A stretch of 6,818 nt of DNA from assembly GCA_020342025.1 (NCBI GenBank), contig CP070840.1, positions 289,929-296,746 on the forward strand, in the 5' to 3' direction. Positions within the stretch are counted from its first letter, which is position 1. Every line of letters starts with the position of its first letter. The position numbers were made by a program, and so were the translations under genes. Below, in pieces: positions 1 through 4,944 of the stretch. The DNA is from Deltaproteobacteria bacterium (lineage in GTDB: Bacteria; Desulfobacterota; DSM-4660; Desulfatiglandales; HGW-15). The notes beneath the pieces are model-generated. The model searched no databases, was not told the DNA's origin, and was given only the letters and a program-made list of their open reading frames with translations.

Positions 1-20
1 ACATATTAAGATTAAGTGCA

Positions 21-57
21 AAAAGGCTCGATCAAAAAAGATAGAGCCTTTTGTTTT
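21..57 (+). terminator. Intrinsic terminator of a gene left of the window
   Basis: A perfect 9-bp stem, AAAAGGCTC (21-29) with GAGCCTTTT (44-52), encloses an A-rich loop and is followed by TGTTTT. This is a classic rho-independent terminator. The stem carries A on one side and T on the other, so it could work in both directions. Its likely job is to end transcription coming from a gene before base 1. Confidence 0.75.
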
Positions 58-386
58 CTGGCTCCCTGGAACGGTATCCCTTCGGCCGAAGGAACCTCTT
101 CTCCTTCAGCAGGCTCAGCTCAGTTCAGGGCCATTCCCCGCAAACCGTTGTATGTCCGAGACGAAGTATGATGCTCCCTGGTCTACTTCAACGGAGTTGA
201 TTCGGCCTTGGCCAAGCTCCGGATTTTTAATGTAACCCAAAACGGTCTTCGCGCGTCTAATATTAGTAGATCAAGAAATAATCATTTTCCTTAAGGTTCT
301 TTAAGGCATTAAGCGTGCGTGAGTAGTTAGTTAGAGACCATCACGGCCAGAAACTATGCCTAGGTGATCGCGCTAATAACTCCAAA
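58..386. other. Gene-free stretch upstream of the WIPGYW-repeat gene
   Basis: No open frame with a ribosome binding site is visible here. The longest short frame (27 codons, from an ATG near 153) has no Shine-Dalgarno sequence. GCTCCCTGG occurs twice (about 61-69 and 172-180), and CTTCAGCAGGCTCAG near 104-118 resembles dispersed intergenic repeats of deltaproteobacteria. The promoter of the following gene should lie in the AT-rich part (about 225-330), but I could not settle on a -35/-10 pair. Confidence 0.5.
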
Positions 387-404
387 ATGATAAAGGAGAG
401 ATAC

Positions 405-2015
405 ATGATGAAACTACGATTTATTCAATATTTTTGTATGGTTACAGCATTGACAGCATTGGGAATGGGATTCGGCCCACGAACGATTATCGCTGCCCAG
501 GAAACAGCTCCGGTGCCGGAGGAAGAGGTTCAAGTGCTTGCCTCGGGTCCCATACATGAGGCCTTTGCGGAGGCCGTGGCATTGGATCCTGAGCCGGGAA
601 TCCTGGCGCCCAAGGCACCGCCAGCCCTCATTGAGGAGATTCCGCCCGAGCAGAAACCTGAAGGGAACGTTCAGTGGATTCCCGGTTACTGGGCCTGGGA
701 TGATGAAAGGAACGATTATATCTGGGTGAGTGGGATATGGCGAGTAGCCCCGCCGGGTCGGCAATGGATCCCCGGTTATTGGAACCCCATGACACAAGGG
801 TATCAGTGGATTTCCGGGTATTGGGCCAGTGTGAAGGCGAAAGAGACTGAATACCTGCCCGAGCCGCCTCAATCGGTAGAAGTTGGACCCAGCAGTAATG
901 CACCTTCGCCAAATGATACGTGGATACCTGGTTGCTGGGTATGGCACTATGGACGCTATGCGTGGCGGCCCGGCTATTGGGCCGTCGTTCAGCAGGACTG
1001 GATCTGGGTGCCTGACCACTATATCTGGACCCCGCGTGGCTACATCTTCGTGACCGGGTACTGGGACTATACCGTCATCCATCGGGGAGTTCTGTTCGCG
1101 CCGGTTTTTTTTGCCCCGCGGGTGCACCTTGGGTTGAGCTTTTCCTTCTCACCAGGCTTTGTTATCAATCTGAGCGTGTTTGATGACGCCCTGTTTCTGC
1201 GACCCCGGTATGGCCATTATTATTATGGAGATTATTACGCACCCAAGTATTACAGAAGAGGGATATATCCATGGTTTTCGCTGCATGCCAGACGGGTTGT
1301 CTATGATCCCATCTATGCCCATCAACGCTGGCACCATCGGAACGATCGCGAGTGGGAGAACCGTTTGCAGACAAGATTTCGTGAGCGTCGAGAACACGAA
1401 GAGCTACGACCGCCCAGGAGCTTTGATTACCGCAAAGGCCCTGACAAGGCGGGCAGATCGTCAGGACCCGAACGGCCTAACTTTGTCACGCCGCTCGACC
1501 GTGCCGGAAAAACCAAGTCCAGTGCCTACCGCTTCAAGGCTCTGAGCGAAAAAGAGCGAAGGGAATTCTCGCAACGGGAGAGAGAGGTTCGCACATATCG
1601 TCAAGAACGTCAGAGTCGAGAGACCCGAGGGCAGAATATGGTGGAGGAAAAGGCTTCAAAAAAACCAGAGCCGAACAAAGAAAAATTTTCCAGATCCCCG
1701 ATTATGGACAGATCGAAGGAAAAAGCGGTTCGAAAAAAAGCCCCGCCCACTCGGTACAAGGCGCCGAAACCAAACCCCAACGTTGAGCCCCTGCAGAGAA
1801 AAGATGATTTGTCGCGCTCGTGGGGCAAGTCTCAGAAGTCGGAAGATAGAGGGCAGACGGTAGAGGACAGAAGACAGAGGTCAGAAGACAGAGGTCAGAG
1901 CCTCAGGGGTCAGAAGTCGGAGGACAGAGGAAGGGTGTCGGAGGACCGCATGCCGAAGTCCAATAACAGGCCACAGAGAGGGGATGACGGACGGCAGCGG
2001 TGGAATGAAAGATAA
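405..2015 (+). CDS. Secreted YXWGXW/WIPGYW-repeat protein with basic repeat tail
   Basis: This is a 536-residue exported protein of unknown function. ATG 405 (or 408) is preferred over ATG 387 because GGAG at 395-398 sits 6 nt before 405, and this puts a signal peptide at the very N-terminus (basic MKLR, a hydrophobic stretch, likely cleavage near IIAA, residue ~31). Residues ~90-220 hold repeated Trp/Tyr motifs: WIPGYW twice, then WISGYW, WIPGCW, WRPGYW and VTGYW. These mark the YXWGXW/WXXGXW repeat family seen in envelope proteins of deltaproteobacteria and planctomycetes. Next comes an aromatic segment (YGHYYYGDYYAPKYY). From residue ~300 to the end the protein is highly charged, Arg/Lys/Glu-rich and probably disordered, finishing in SEDRGQ-like repeats. 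A cell-surface or periplasmic structural role is likely but inferred. The gene appears monocistronic. Confidence 0.85.
   Translation: MMKLRFIQYFCMVTALTALGMGFGPRTIIAAQETAPVPEEEVQVLASGPIHEAFAEAVALDPEPGILAPKAPPALIEEIPPEQKPEGNVQWIPGYWAWDDERNDYIWVSGIWRVAPPGRQWIPGYWNPMTQGYQWISGYWASVKAKETEYLPEPPQSVEVGPSSNAPSPNDTWIPGCWVWHYGRYAWRPGYWAVVQQDWIWVPDHYIWTPRGYIFVTGYWDYTVIHRGVLFAPVFFAPRVHLGLSFSFSPGFVINLSVFDDALFLRPRYGHYYYGDYYAPKYYRRGIYPWFSLHARRVVYDPIYAHQRWHHRNDREWENRLQTRFRERREHEELRPPRSFDYRKGPDKAGRSSGPERPNFVTPLDRAGKTKSSAYRFKALSEKERREFSQREREVRTYRQERQSRETRGQNMVEEKASKKPEPNKEKFSRSPIMDRSKEKAVRKKAPPTRYKAPKPNPNVEPLQRKDDLSRSWGKSQKSEDRGQTVEDRRQRSEDRGQSLRGQKSEDRGRVSEDRMPKSNNRPQRGDDGRQRWNER
1833..1930 (+). repeat. Short tandem and interspersed repeats encoding SEDRGQ-like tail
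   Basis: Variants of CAGAAGTCGGAGGACAGAGG and GGTCAGAAGACAGAGG recur through this stretch. AAGACAGAGGTCAG is perfectly duplicated head to tail (1871-1884 and 1885-1898). The unit is 14 bp, so its two copies are read in different frames (RRQRS, then EDRGQ). The repeat lies inside the 3' end of the WIPGYW-repeat gene. Confidence 0.8.
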
Positions 2016-2131
2016 AGGCCTGTATAGGTTAAGCTCTTCCCGTACAGTTATCTCGAAACAAGAGCGGTCAAATGGCCTTCTGGGTTATGATGGTTTGAAC
2101 CCAAACAAACCAGACCCGAAAGGAGGCCGAA
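2016..2131. other. Short intergenic spacer
   Basis: I see no gene and no strong terminator directly after the TAA at 2013-2015. The right part, about 2090-2131, may belong to the left end of the decayed insertion sequence that follows, but no terminal inverted repeat could be recognised. Confidence 0.35.
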
Positions 2132-2194
2132 ATGACCGGCGAGAAGAAAATAGCTCATAGGAAGCTATCATTGCTAGAGTTAGCCGAGAGGTAA
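2132..2194 (+). pseudogene. 5' remnant of an IS481-like transposase gene (20 codons)
   Basis: A strong Shine-Dalgarno (AAGGAGG, 2120-2126) stands 5 nt before an ATG that opens a 20-residue frame, MTGEKKIAHRKLSLLELAER, ending in TAA. From memory, this matches the N-terminal start of IS481-family transposases, which begin with a similar 'HRKLS-LELA' helix before the helix-turn-helix. Such proteins are normally about 300 residues or more, so only the very beginning survives. The reading frame stops 1 nt before the palindromic terminator of the tRNA locus (2196-2232), which suggests that a deletion or insertion joint lies there. It could instead be a genuine micropeptide with a good ribosome binding site, but the transposase likeness is the better explanation. 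Confidence 0.5.
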
Positions 2195-2195
2195 G

Positions 2196-2232
2196 AAAAG
2201 GGTACCATCGATTCATTGATGAGTACCCTTTT
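2196..2232 (-). terminator. Intrinsic terminator downstream of the tRNA-Asn gene
   Basis: AAAAGGGTAC (2196-2205) and GTACCCTTTT (2223-2232) form a perfect 10-bp stem, extended by CATC (2206-2209) with GATG (2218-2221) around a short loop. On the minus strand the stem is followed by TTTTCTTAC, and it begins only 10 nt beyond the CCA end of the tRNA, so it most likely ends the tRNA transcript. Its symmetry allows it also to stop plus-strand transcription from the left. Confidence 0.8.
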
Positions 2233-2242
2233 CGCGTCGAAA

Positions 2243-2568
2243 TGGCTCCCCGGGACGGACTCGAACCGCCGACTAAGTGGTTACAAGTGCCCTGATATTT
2301 CTACCAGGCTTGGACTATCTCATCACCCGTCCCAAATACTTGGGCTGAGGGTGTCGGGCGCTTCCCCCGGGATTCCCCGGAGTACGAGCCGAAGCTCTAG
2401 TCTCTGCACCTTCCCTGAACAGCGACATTTCAGGGCTTGGCTCAGGATTACCATTCTCCACATCTAACGGAGGGCAGGCTTCCCTGAATTCACCCGATTT
2501 TTCAACCACGATTTCTCGTGGAAGCTGCTTTTCACAGCCACCCGCTCTACCAGCTGAGCTACCGGGGA
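2243..2568 (-). tRNA. tRNA-Asn(GUU), split by a group I intron in the anticodon
   Basis: The 5' exon is 2568-2534 (35 nt) and the 3' exon is 2283-2243 (41 nt, with encoded CCA). Joined, they give a standard 76-nt cloverleaf: acceptor TCCCCGG/CCGGGGA with discriminator G; D stem GCTC/GAGC; anticodon stem GGTGG/CCACT (one G-U); loop CTGTTAA with anticodon GTT; variable loop TAGTC; T stem GGCGG/CCGTC with loop TTCGAGT. The overall sequence is typical of bacterial tRNA-Asn. The intron separates positions 35 and 36 of the anticodon, so no usable tRNA exists before splicing. A tRNA finder that does not allow long introns may miss it or report only fragments. Confidence 0.93.
2284..2533 (-). ncRNA. 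Self-splicing group I intron (IA-like), 250 nt, no endonuclease gene
   Basis: It is read on the minus strand. P1: exon GGCUGU pairs with the guide GCAGCU (2528-2523), with the expected U-G at the 5' splice site. P2 (2521-2506) is CCACGA/UCGUGG with a GAAA loop. P3: UCGGGUG (2497-2491) with CGCCCGA (2360-2354). P4: UUCAGG (2488-2483) with CCUGAG (2446-2441). P5 is GCC/GGU; P6 is GCC/GGU with P6a CCCUGAA/UUCAGGG. P7: GACUA (2402-2398) with UAGUC (2317-2313). P8: CACCC/GGGUG (2353-2349, 2328-2324). P9 (2308-2291) is a 7-bp stem with a GAAA loop. P9.0: AAG (2311-2309) with CUU (2287-2285), just before the terminal G (2284). The conserved Q-like AAUCCUGAGCCAAGC, R-like CAGAGACUA and S-like GAUAGUCC elements are all present. 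Two hairpins between P7 and P3 (2397-2386, UUCG loop; 2382-2365) are the mark of subgroup IA. There is no open frame of meaningful length, so no homing endonuclease. Confidence 0.93.
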
Positions 2569-2586
2569 TCTGGTAAGACTTACAAA

Positions 2587-2614
2587 TTTATACCAAAAAG
2601 AACGGCTTGTCTAA
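2587..2614 (-). promoter_or_regulatory. Promoter of the tRNA-Asn gene
   Basis: On the minus strand a -10 box TATAAA (2592-2587) is preceded directly by TGG, giving an extended -10 (TGnTATAAA). A -35-like TTAGAC (2614-2609) lies 16 nt upstream, with a T-rich spacer. The start point would be near 2580, about 12 nt before the mature tRNA 5' end at 2568, which suits RNase P processing of a short leader. Confidence 0.6.
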
Positions 2615-2692
2615 CAAAATCAGGTGGTAGCGTCAATATAATTTTGGATATTTCCGTTACATAGTCTTTGCAGACCACGATACCCGGAGTTT

Positions 2693-2716
2693 CCCCCTCA
2701 CCCTAACCCTCTCCCA
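2693..2716. repeat. Dispersed intergenic repeat (CCCTCACCCTAACCCTCTCCC type)
   Basis: The sequence CCCCCTCACCCTAACCCTCT and its continuation matches a short motif that I know to be scattered between genes in many proteobacteria. It is non-coding here and lies between the tRNA promoter and the palindromic repeat. Confidence 0.5.
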
Positions 2717-2735
2717 CCAGAGAATTTTTCATAAT

Positions 2736-2826
2736 GTCATTGCGAGGGAGTGAAACGACCGAAGCAATCTCATAATACATTGGAAATAAATAGATTGCCG
2801 CTTCGCCTTCGGCTCCACGCAATGAC
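2736..2826. repeat. Imperfect palindromic REP/MITE-like element (GTCATTGCG ... CGCAATGAC)
   Basis: Two 35-bp arms, 2736-2770 and 2792-2826, are inverted repeats with perfect outer ends GTCATTGCG / CGCAATGAC and perfect inner ends CAATCT / AGATTG. The middle of each arm has diverged and is rich in CGAAG-type words. The 21-bp centre is AT-rich. Elements with these ends are a common dispersed palindrome in bacterial genomes. Its hairpin lies about 70 nt beyond the stop of the nitroreductase gene and could help end or stabilise that transcript. Confidence 0.65.
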
Positions 2827-2893
2827 GAAAAAAGGATTGTGACACAGCCTCCGGGGGAGACGGAGAAGGATTGAGTACGTGTCTTTGTTGTCC
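2827..2893. other. Spacer between palindromic repeat and nitroreductase stop
   Basis: There is no gene. The words TTGTGACACAGCCTCC and a small CTCC-GGG-GGAG hairpin (about 2849-2859) are the only structure I see. No convincing U-tract terminator follows the nitroreductase on the minus strand. Confidence 0.3.
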
Positions 2894-3391
2894 TCATTTC
2901 CGGCTAATGATCACCCGGTCTATAGCCCTTCTGCTCCCCTTGCCCCTGCGCTCCGCAGTGTGCCCAAGGGCCACAACGGCCATGAGTTCACAACTCTCTG
3001 GCACATCCAGGATCTTTTCAACGGTTTCCCTGTTGTTGAGGATCTCACCCAGCCATACCCCTCCTAGGCCCAGGTGATGAATAGCCAGAAGCATATTCTG
3101 GAGACAGGCCCCTATGGCCTGGATATCTTTGACCCGATTATAGCTTTGCTCATTGTCCAGGAACACGGCGATACAAACGGGTGCACCTTTAATAATATGG
3201 GCGTATTTGGTCTGCCGAGAAAGCTCTGTTCTCAACTCCCGATCCCGTACAATGACAAATTTCCAGGGCTGGTTGTTGAGTCCAGAGGGCGCCCAGGTCC
3301 CCATCTCGATGACCCGATCGAGGGTCTGGTCATCCACCGCATCCGTTGTAAATTTTCGTATGCTCCGACGCGTTTTAATCTCTTCCAGCAT
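2894..3391 (-). CDS. Small nitroreductase-family flavoprotein
   Basis: This 165-residue protein belongs to the nitroreductase fold (PF00881 type), whose members bind FMN and use NAD(P)H to reduce nitro, quinone, ene or halogenated compounds in the cytoplasm, usually as domain-swapped dimers. Family signatures are visible: RRSIRKF (8-14) for FMN phosphate binding, APSGLNNQPWKFVIV (34-48), and GLGGVWLGE (108-116) for the dimer/FMN site, followed by ALGH (141-144) near the end. It is shorter than classical NfsB-like enzymes (~215 residues) and fits the compact subgroup common in anaerobes. The start is supported by AAGGAG (3403-3398) 6 nt before the ATG. The gene overlaps the 3' end of the upstream phosphodiester-glycosidase gene by 17 nt, so the two are probably translationally coupled. 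The substrate cannot be told from the sequence. Confidence 0.9.
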   Translation of the reverse strand: MLEEIKTRRSIRKFTTDAVDDQTLDRVIEMGTWAPSGLNNQPWKFVIVRDRELRTELSRQTKYAHIIKGAPVCIAVFLDNEQSYNRVKDIQAIGACLQNMLLAIHHLGLGGVWLGEILNNRETVEKILDVPESCELMAVVALGHTAERRGKGSRRAIDRVIISRK

Positions 3392-4265
3392 TCGCAGCTC
3401 CTTTTCTTTTCACGACCCCTATTGCATTGGGGATTCTCTGTACCGATTTGAGATCCTCACTTTCTGAGGTATCCGCTTCACAGGCTCCGACAAATGTCAT
3501 CTCATTGTCATGAACTCTCAGGTAAAGGGTTGCCTCCGGCCCACCCTCAACGTACATGGCGCTTTTGATGTGAATAGGGAGGGAAAGCAGAATATGGATG
3601 AGGTCATGGGTCGAGAAGGGCGACCGACTCAAGATGAACAGGACATGGTTGTCTTTGTCCATCCCAATGGCAGCTGAACCGTAGATCTCTTCTCGCGGTG
3701 GCCAACCCACCTTCTTGCCCTCGCTAATCATCCTGTAGTTCTGCACGACCGTTTTGTACCCCTTGATCACCTGATTCCAGTCCTTTTGAAGGCGCCGATC
3801 CACAATCTGAACTGAAGGGAGGGAGGCGTCAACGGGATTAAAGCAAAGGAAGGCCCCAAAGGCAGGATTGATATAGGAATTATTGAGGTATTTGTCATTC
3901 CTCATATAGCCCGTGCTCCTCAGAGGTTCCATATTCTGATACATACTTGCGTTGATAGCGGCAAGCAGGCCAAATTCTTTGCACCACTTTTTTGCTGTCC
4001 GGGGTTTGCCGTCCAGTTCTGACGCGGACAAGAGTCTCAGGGCATGAAACTTCGGGTCGATTTTAAGGATAACCATTTTATGATTGCAGATCTTGGATCT
4101 CATTTTTGGATCAAACGTTCCAAGATATAACCCTGGAGCAAGCCCCTGCCACACGTGAGGTTTGGCAAAGATATCCCCATTAGGTGAAACCGAGAGCATG
4201 AGAAGGAGCAGCCCGCTCGCAAATAGTCGCCTGTTCAACATGTGTCTCCATGCAGCACTTTTCAT
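3375..4265 (-). CDS. Exported phosphodiester-glycosidase (NAGPA-like) domain protein
   Basis: This is a 296-residue protein. The start at 4265 is chosen because GGAGG lies 6 nt upstream; an upstream in-frame ATG at 4349 would bury the signal sequence behind 28 residues. A signal peptide (basic MLNRR, then LFASGLLLLMLSVS, cleavage near residue 34) points to the periplasm. The mature part resembles the phosphodiester glycosidase family (PF09992), named after human NAGPA, which removes GlcNAc from GlcNAc-1-phosphodiesters. AAINASMY (~102-109), a central VVQNYRMI, IYGSAAIGMD followed by VLFILSRSPFSTHDL, the core strand-turn YVEGGPEATLYL (~238-249) and IPNAIGVV near the C-terminus all fit. The family's usual DGGGS turn is EGGPE here, so activity may differ. 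The substrate is unknown; envelope glycan or teichoate-like phosphodiesters are possible. It is the first gene of an operon with the overlapping nitroreductase. Confidence 0.85.
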   Translation of the reverse strand: MKSAAWRHMLNRRLFASGLLLLMLSVSPNGDIFAKPHVWQGLAPGLYLGTFDPKMRSKICNHKMVILKIDPKFHALRLLSASELDGKPRTAKKWCKEFGLLAAINASMYQNMEPLRSTGYMRNDKYLNNSYINPAFGAFLCFNPVDASLPSVQIVDRRLQKDWNQVIKGYKTVVQNYRMISEGKKVGWPPREEIYGSAAIGMDKDNHVLFILSRSPFSTHDLIHILLSLPIHIKSAMYVEGGPEATLYLRVHDNEMTFVGACEADTSESEDLKSVQRIPNAIGVVKRKGAANAGRD

Positions 4266-4402
4266 CTGTCTCCTCCCAAATTCCAGATTTTCTTCGAGGG
4301 AAGGAACGGCAGTCCATGAGTATACCAAAGACCCCATGGGATTGCGCAAGCCTGGAATCCATCAAAACGGCGGTTTTCTGAAAATATAATTAATTTCAAC
4401 AT

Positions 4403-4431
4403 ATTAGACCGCACCAGGGAAAAGTGACCAA
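4403..4431 (-). promoter_or_regulatory. Possible promoter of the phosphodiester-glycosidase operon
   Basis: On the minus strand TTGGTC (4431-4426) and TCTAAT (4408-4403) are separated by 17 nt. The -10 matches the consensus at 5 of 6 bases and the -35 only at the TTG core. It would give a leader of about 130 nt before ATG 4265. An AT-rich block (4383-4400) between them could serve as an alternative -10 region. Confidence 0.35.
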
Positions 4432-4469
4432 AAGCGTTTTTTGGGACAATCGCTGTCCGAGCGCTTCAT

Positions 4470-4497
4470 TTGACATTCTGAGTGAAGTTGTTATGTT
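4470..4497 (+). promoter_or_regulatory. Promoter of the CULT-Lon operon
   Basis: A perfect -35 box TTGACA (4470-4475) is followed after 16 nt by TATGTT (4492-4497, 4 of 6 matches to the -10 consensus). Transcription would begin near 4504. This lies after the upstream GTG at 4482 and supports ATG 4533 as the start of the CULT gene. Confidence 0.55.
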
Positions 4498-4532
4498 TTG
4501 ATATCCGATACCCCCTTGCCTTGGATGCGAAG

Positions 4533-4898
4533 ATGCTCTATCTTCATTCTGCCCTTGAAAAAACCGGTGGCAATGGTGCGAAGGCCTATCACTGCGTTGC
4601 CTGCGGCGGTCTCATCACCCACTCTGACCGACTGATCCTCGTAGGCGGGACCCATAGACACCTCTTTGTAAACCCGGCAGGCGTGGAATGCGACTTTCAT
4701 ACCTTTTATTCCTGTCCGGGGGCAGTTGCCGTGGGAGAGGCGACAGAGGCCCACACCTGGTTTTCAGGCTATACATGGCGAATGGCCTTCTGCCGCCACT
4801 GTGCTCAACACCTTGGCTGGTATTATGAAGCCCTTTTGAAATCCGAGCGCCCGGGGGAGTTTTGGGGGATCCTCATCTCCCACGTTATCAAACAATAG
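4533..4898 (+). CDS. Stand-alone CULT-domain protein (bacterial cereblon-like)
   Basis: This 121-residue protein is a single CULT domain, the zinc-binding beta-tent that forms the ligand-binding part of eukaryotic cereblon. Zinc ligands are C21-x2-C24 and C87-x2-C90. The aromatic cage that grips cyclic imides (glutarimide, thalidomide, uridine) is complete: W76 in HTWF, W82 in GYTWR, W96 and Y98 in HLGWYY, corresponding to human W380, W386, W400 and F402. H74 matches human H378 and N47 in FVNP matches N351. Even the later EFWGI motif resembles human KFWGL. The C-terminal region after residue 100 is short, and there is no Lon-N domain and no DDB1-binding part. Start: ATG 4533 fits the promoter, although its ribosome binding site is weak; a GTG at 4482 would add 17 residues. 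The Lon-like protease gene follows after 46 nt with no terminator, so the two genes are probably co-transcribed. The physiological ligand of bacterial CULT proteins is not settled. Confidence 0.9.
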   Translation: MLYLHSALEKTGGNGAKAYHCVACGGLITHSDRLILVGGTHRHLFVNPAGVECDFHTFYSCPGAVAVGEATEAHTWFSGYTWRMAFCRHCAQHLGWYYEALLKSERPGEFWGILISHVIKQ

Positions 4899-4944
4899 TC
4901 AAGGGCCCAAAAAATGAACAACCGGAAAGACGGAGGGATAGGAT

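Noticed and set aside
414..1127. Long minus-strand open frame (237 codons) opposite the WIPGYW-repeat gene
   Set aside because: It is Pro/Arg/Ile-rich nonsense with no ribosome binding site, mirrored from the repeated Trp/Gly/Tyr codons of the real gene.
2216..2467. Plus-strand 83-codon frame across the tRNA/intron locus
   Set aside because: It overlaps the antisense of the tRNA 3' exon and the intron core and has no family likeness.
2315..2509. 64-codon open frame within the group I intron, as a possible homing endonuclease
   Set aside because: It spans the conserved intron core helices, has no LAGLIDADG, GIY-YIG or HNH motif, and is too short.
2243..2568. Reading the split tRNA as tRNA-Thr(UGU) or tRNA-His(GUG) by placing the splice site elsewhere
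   Set aside because: A break after position 33 would give UGU, but then P1 lacks the U-G pair and P9.0 plus terminal G do not fit; unspliced GUG lacks a paired anticodon stem. The Asn solution satisfies P1, P9.0 and the cloverleaf together.
4482..4532. N-terminal 17-residue extension of the CULT protein from GTG 4482
   Set aside because: It lies within the predicted promoter (TTGACA 4470, -10 at 4492) and has no Shine-Dalgarno; homologues as I recall begin near the CxxC region.
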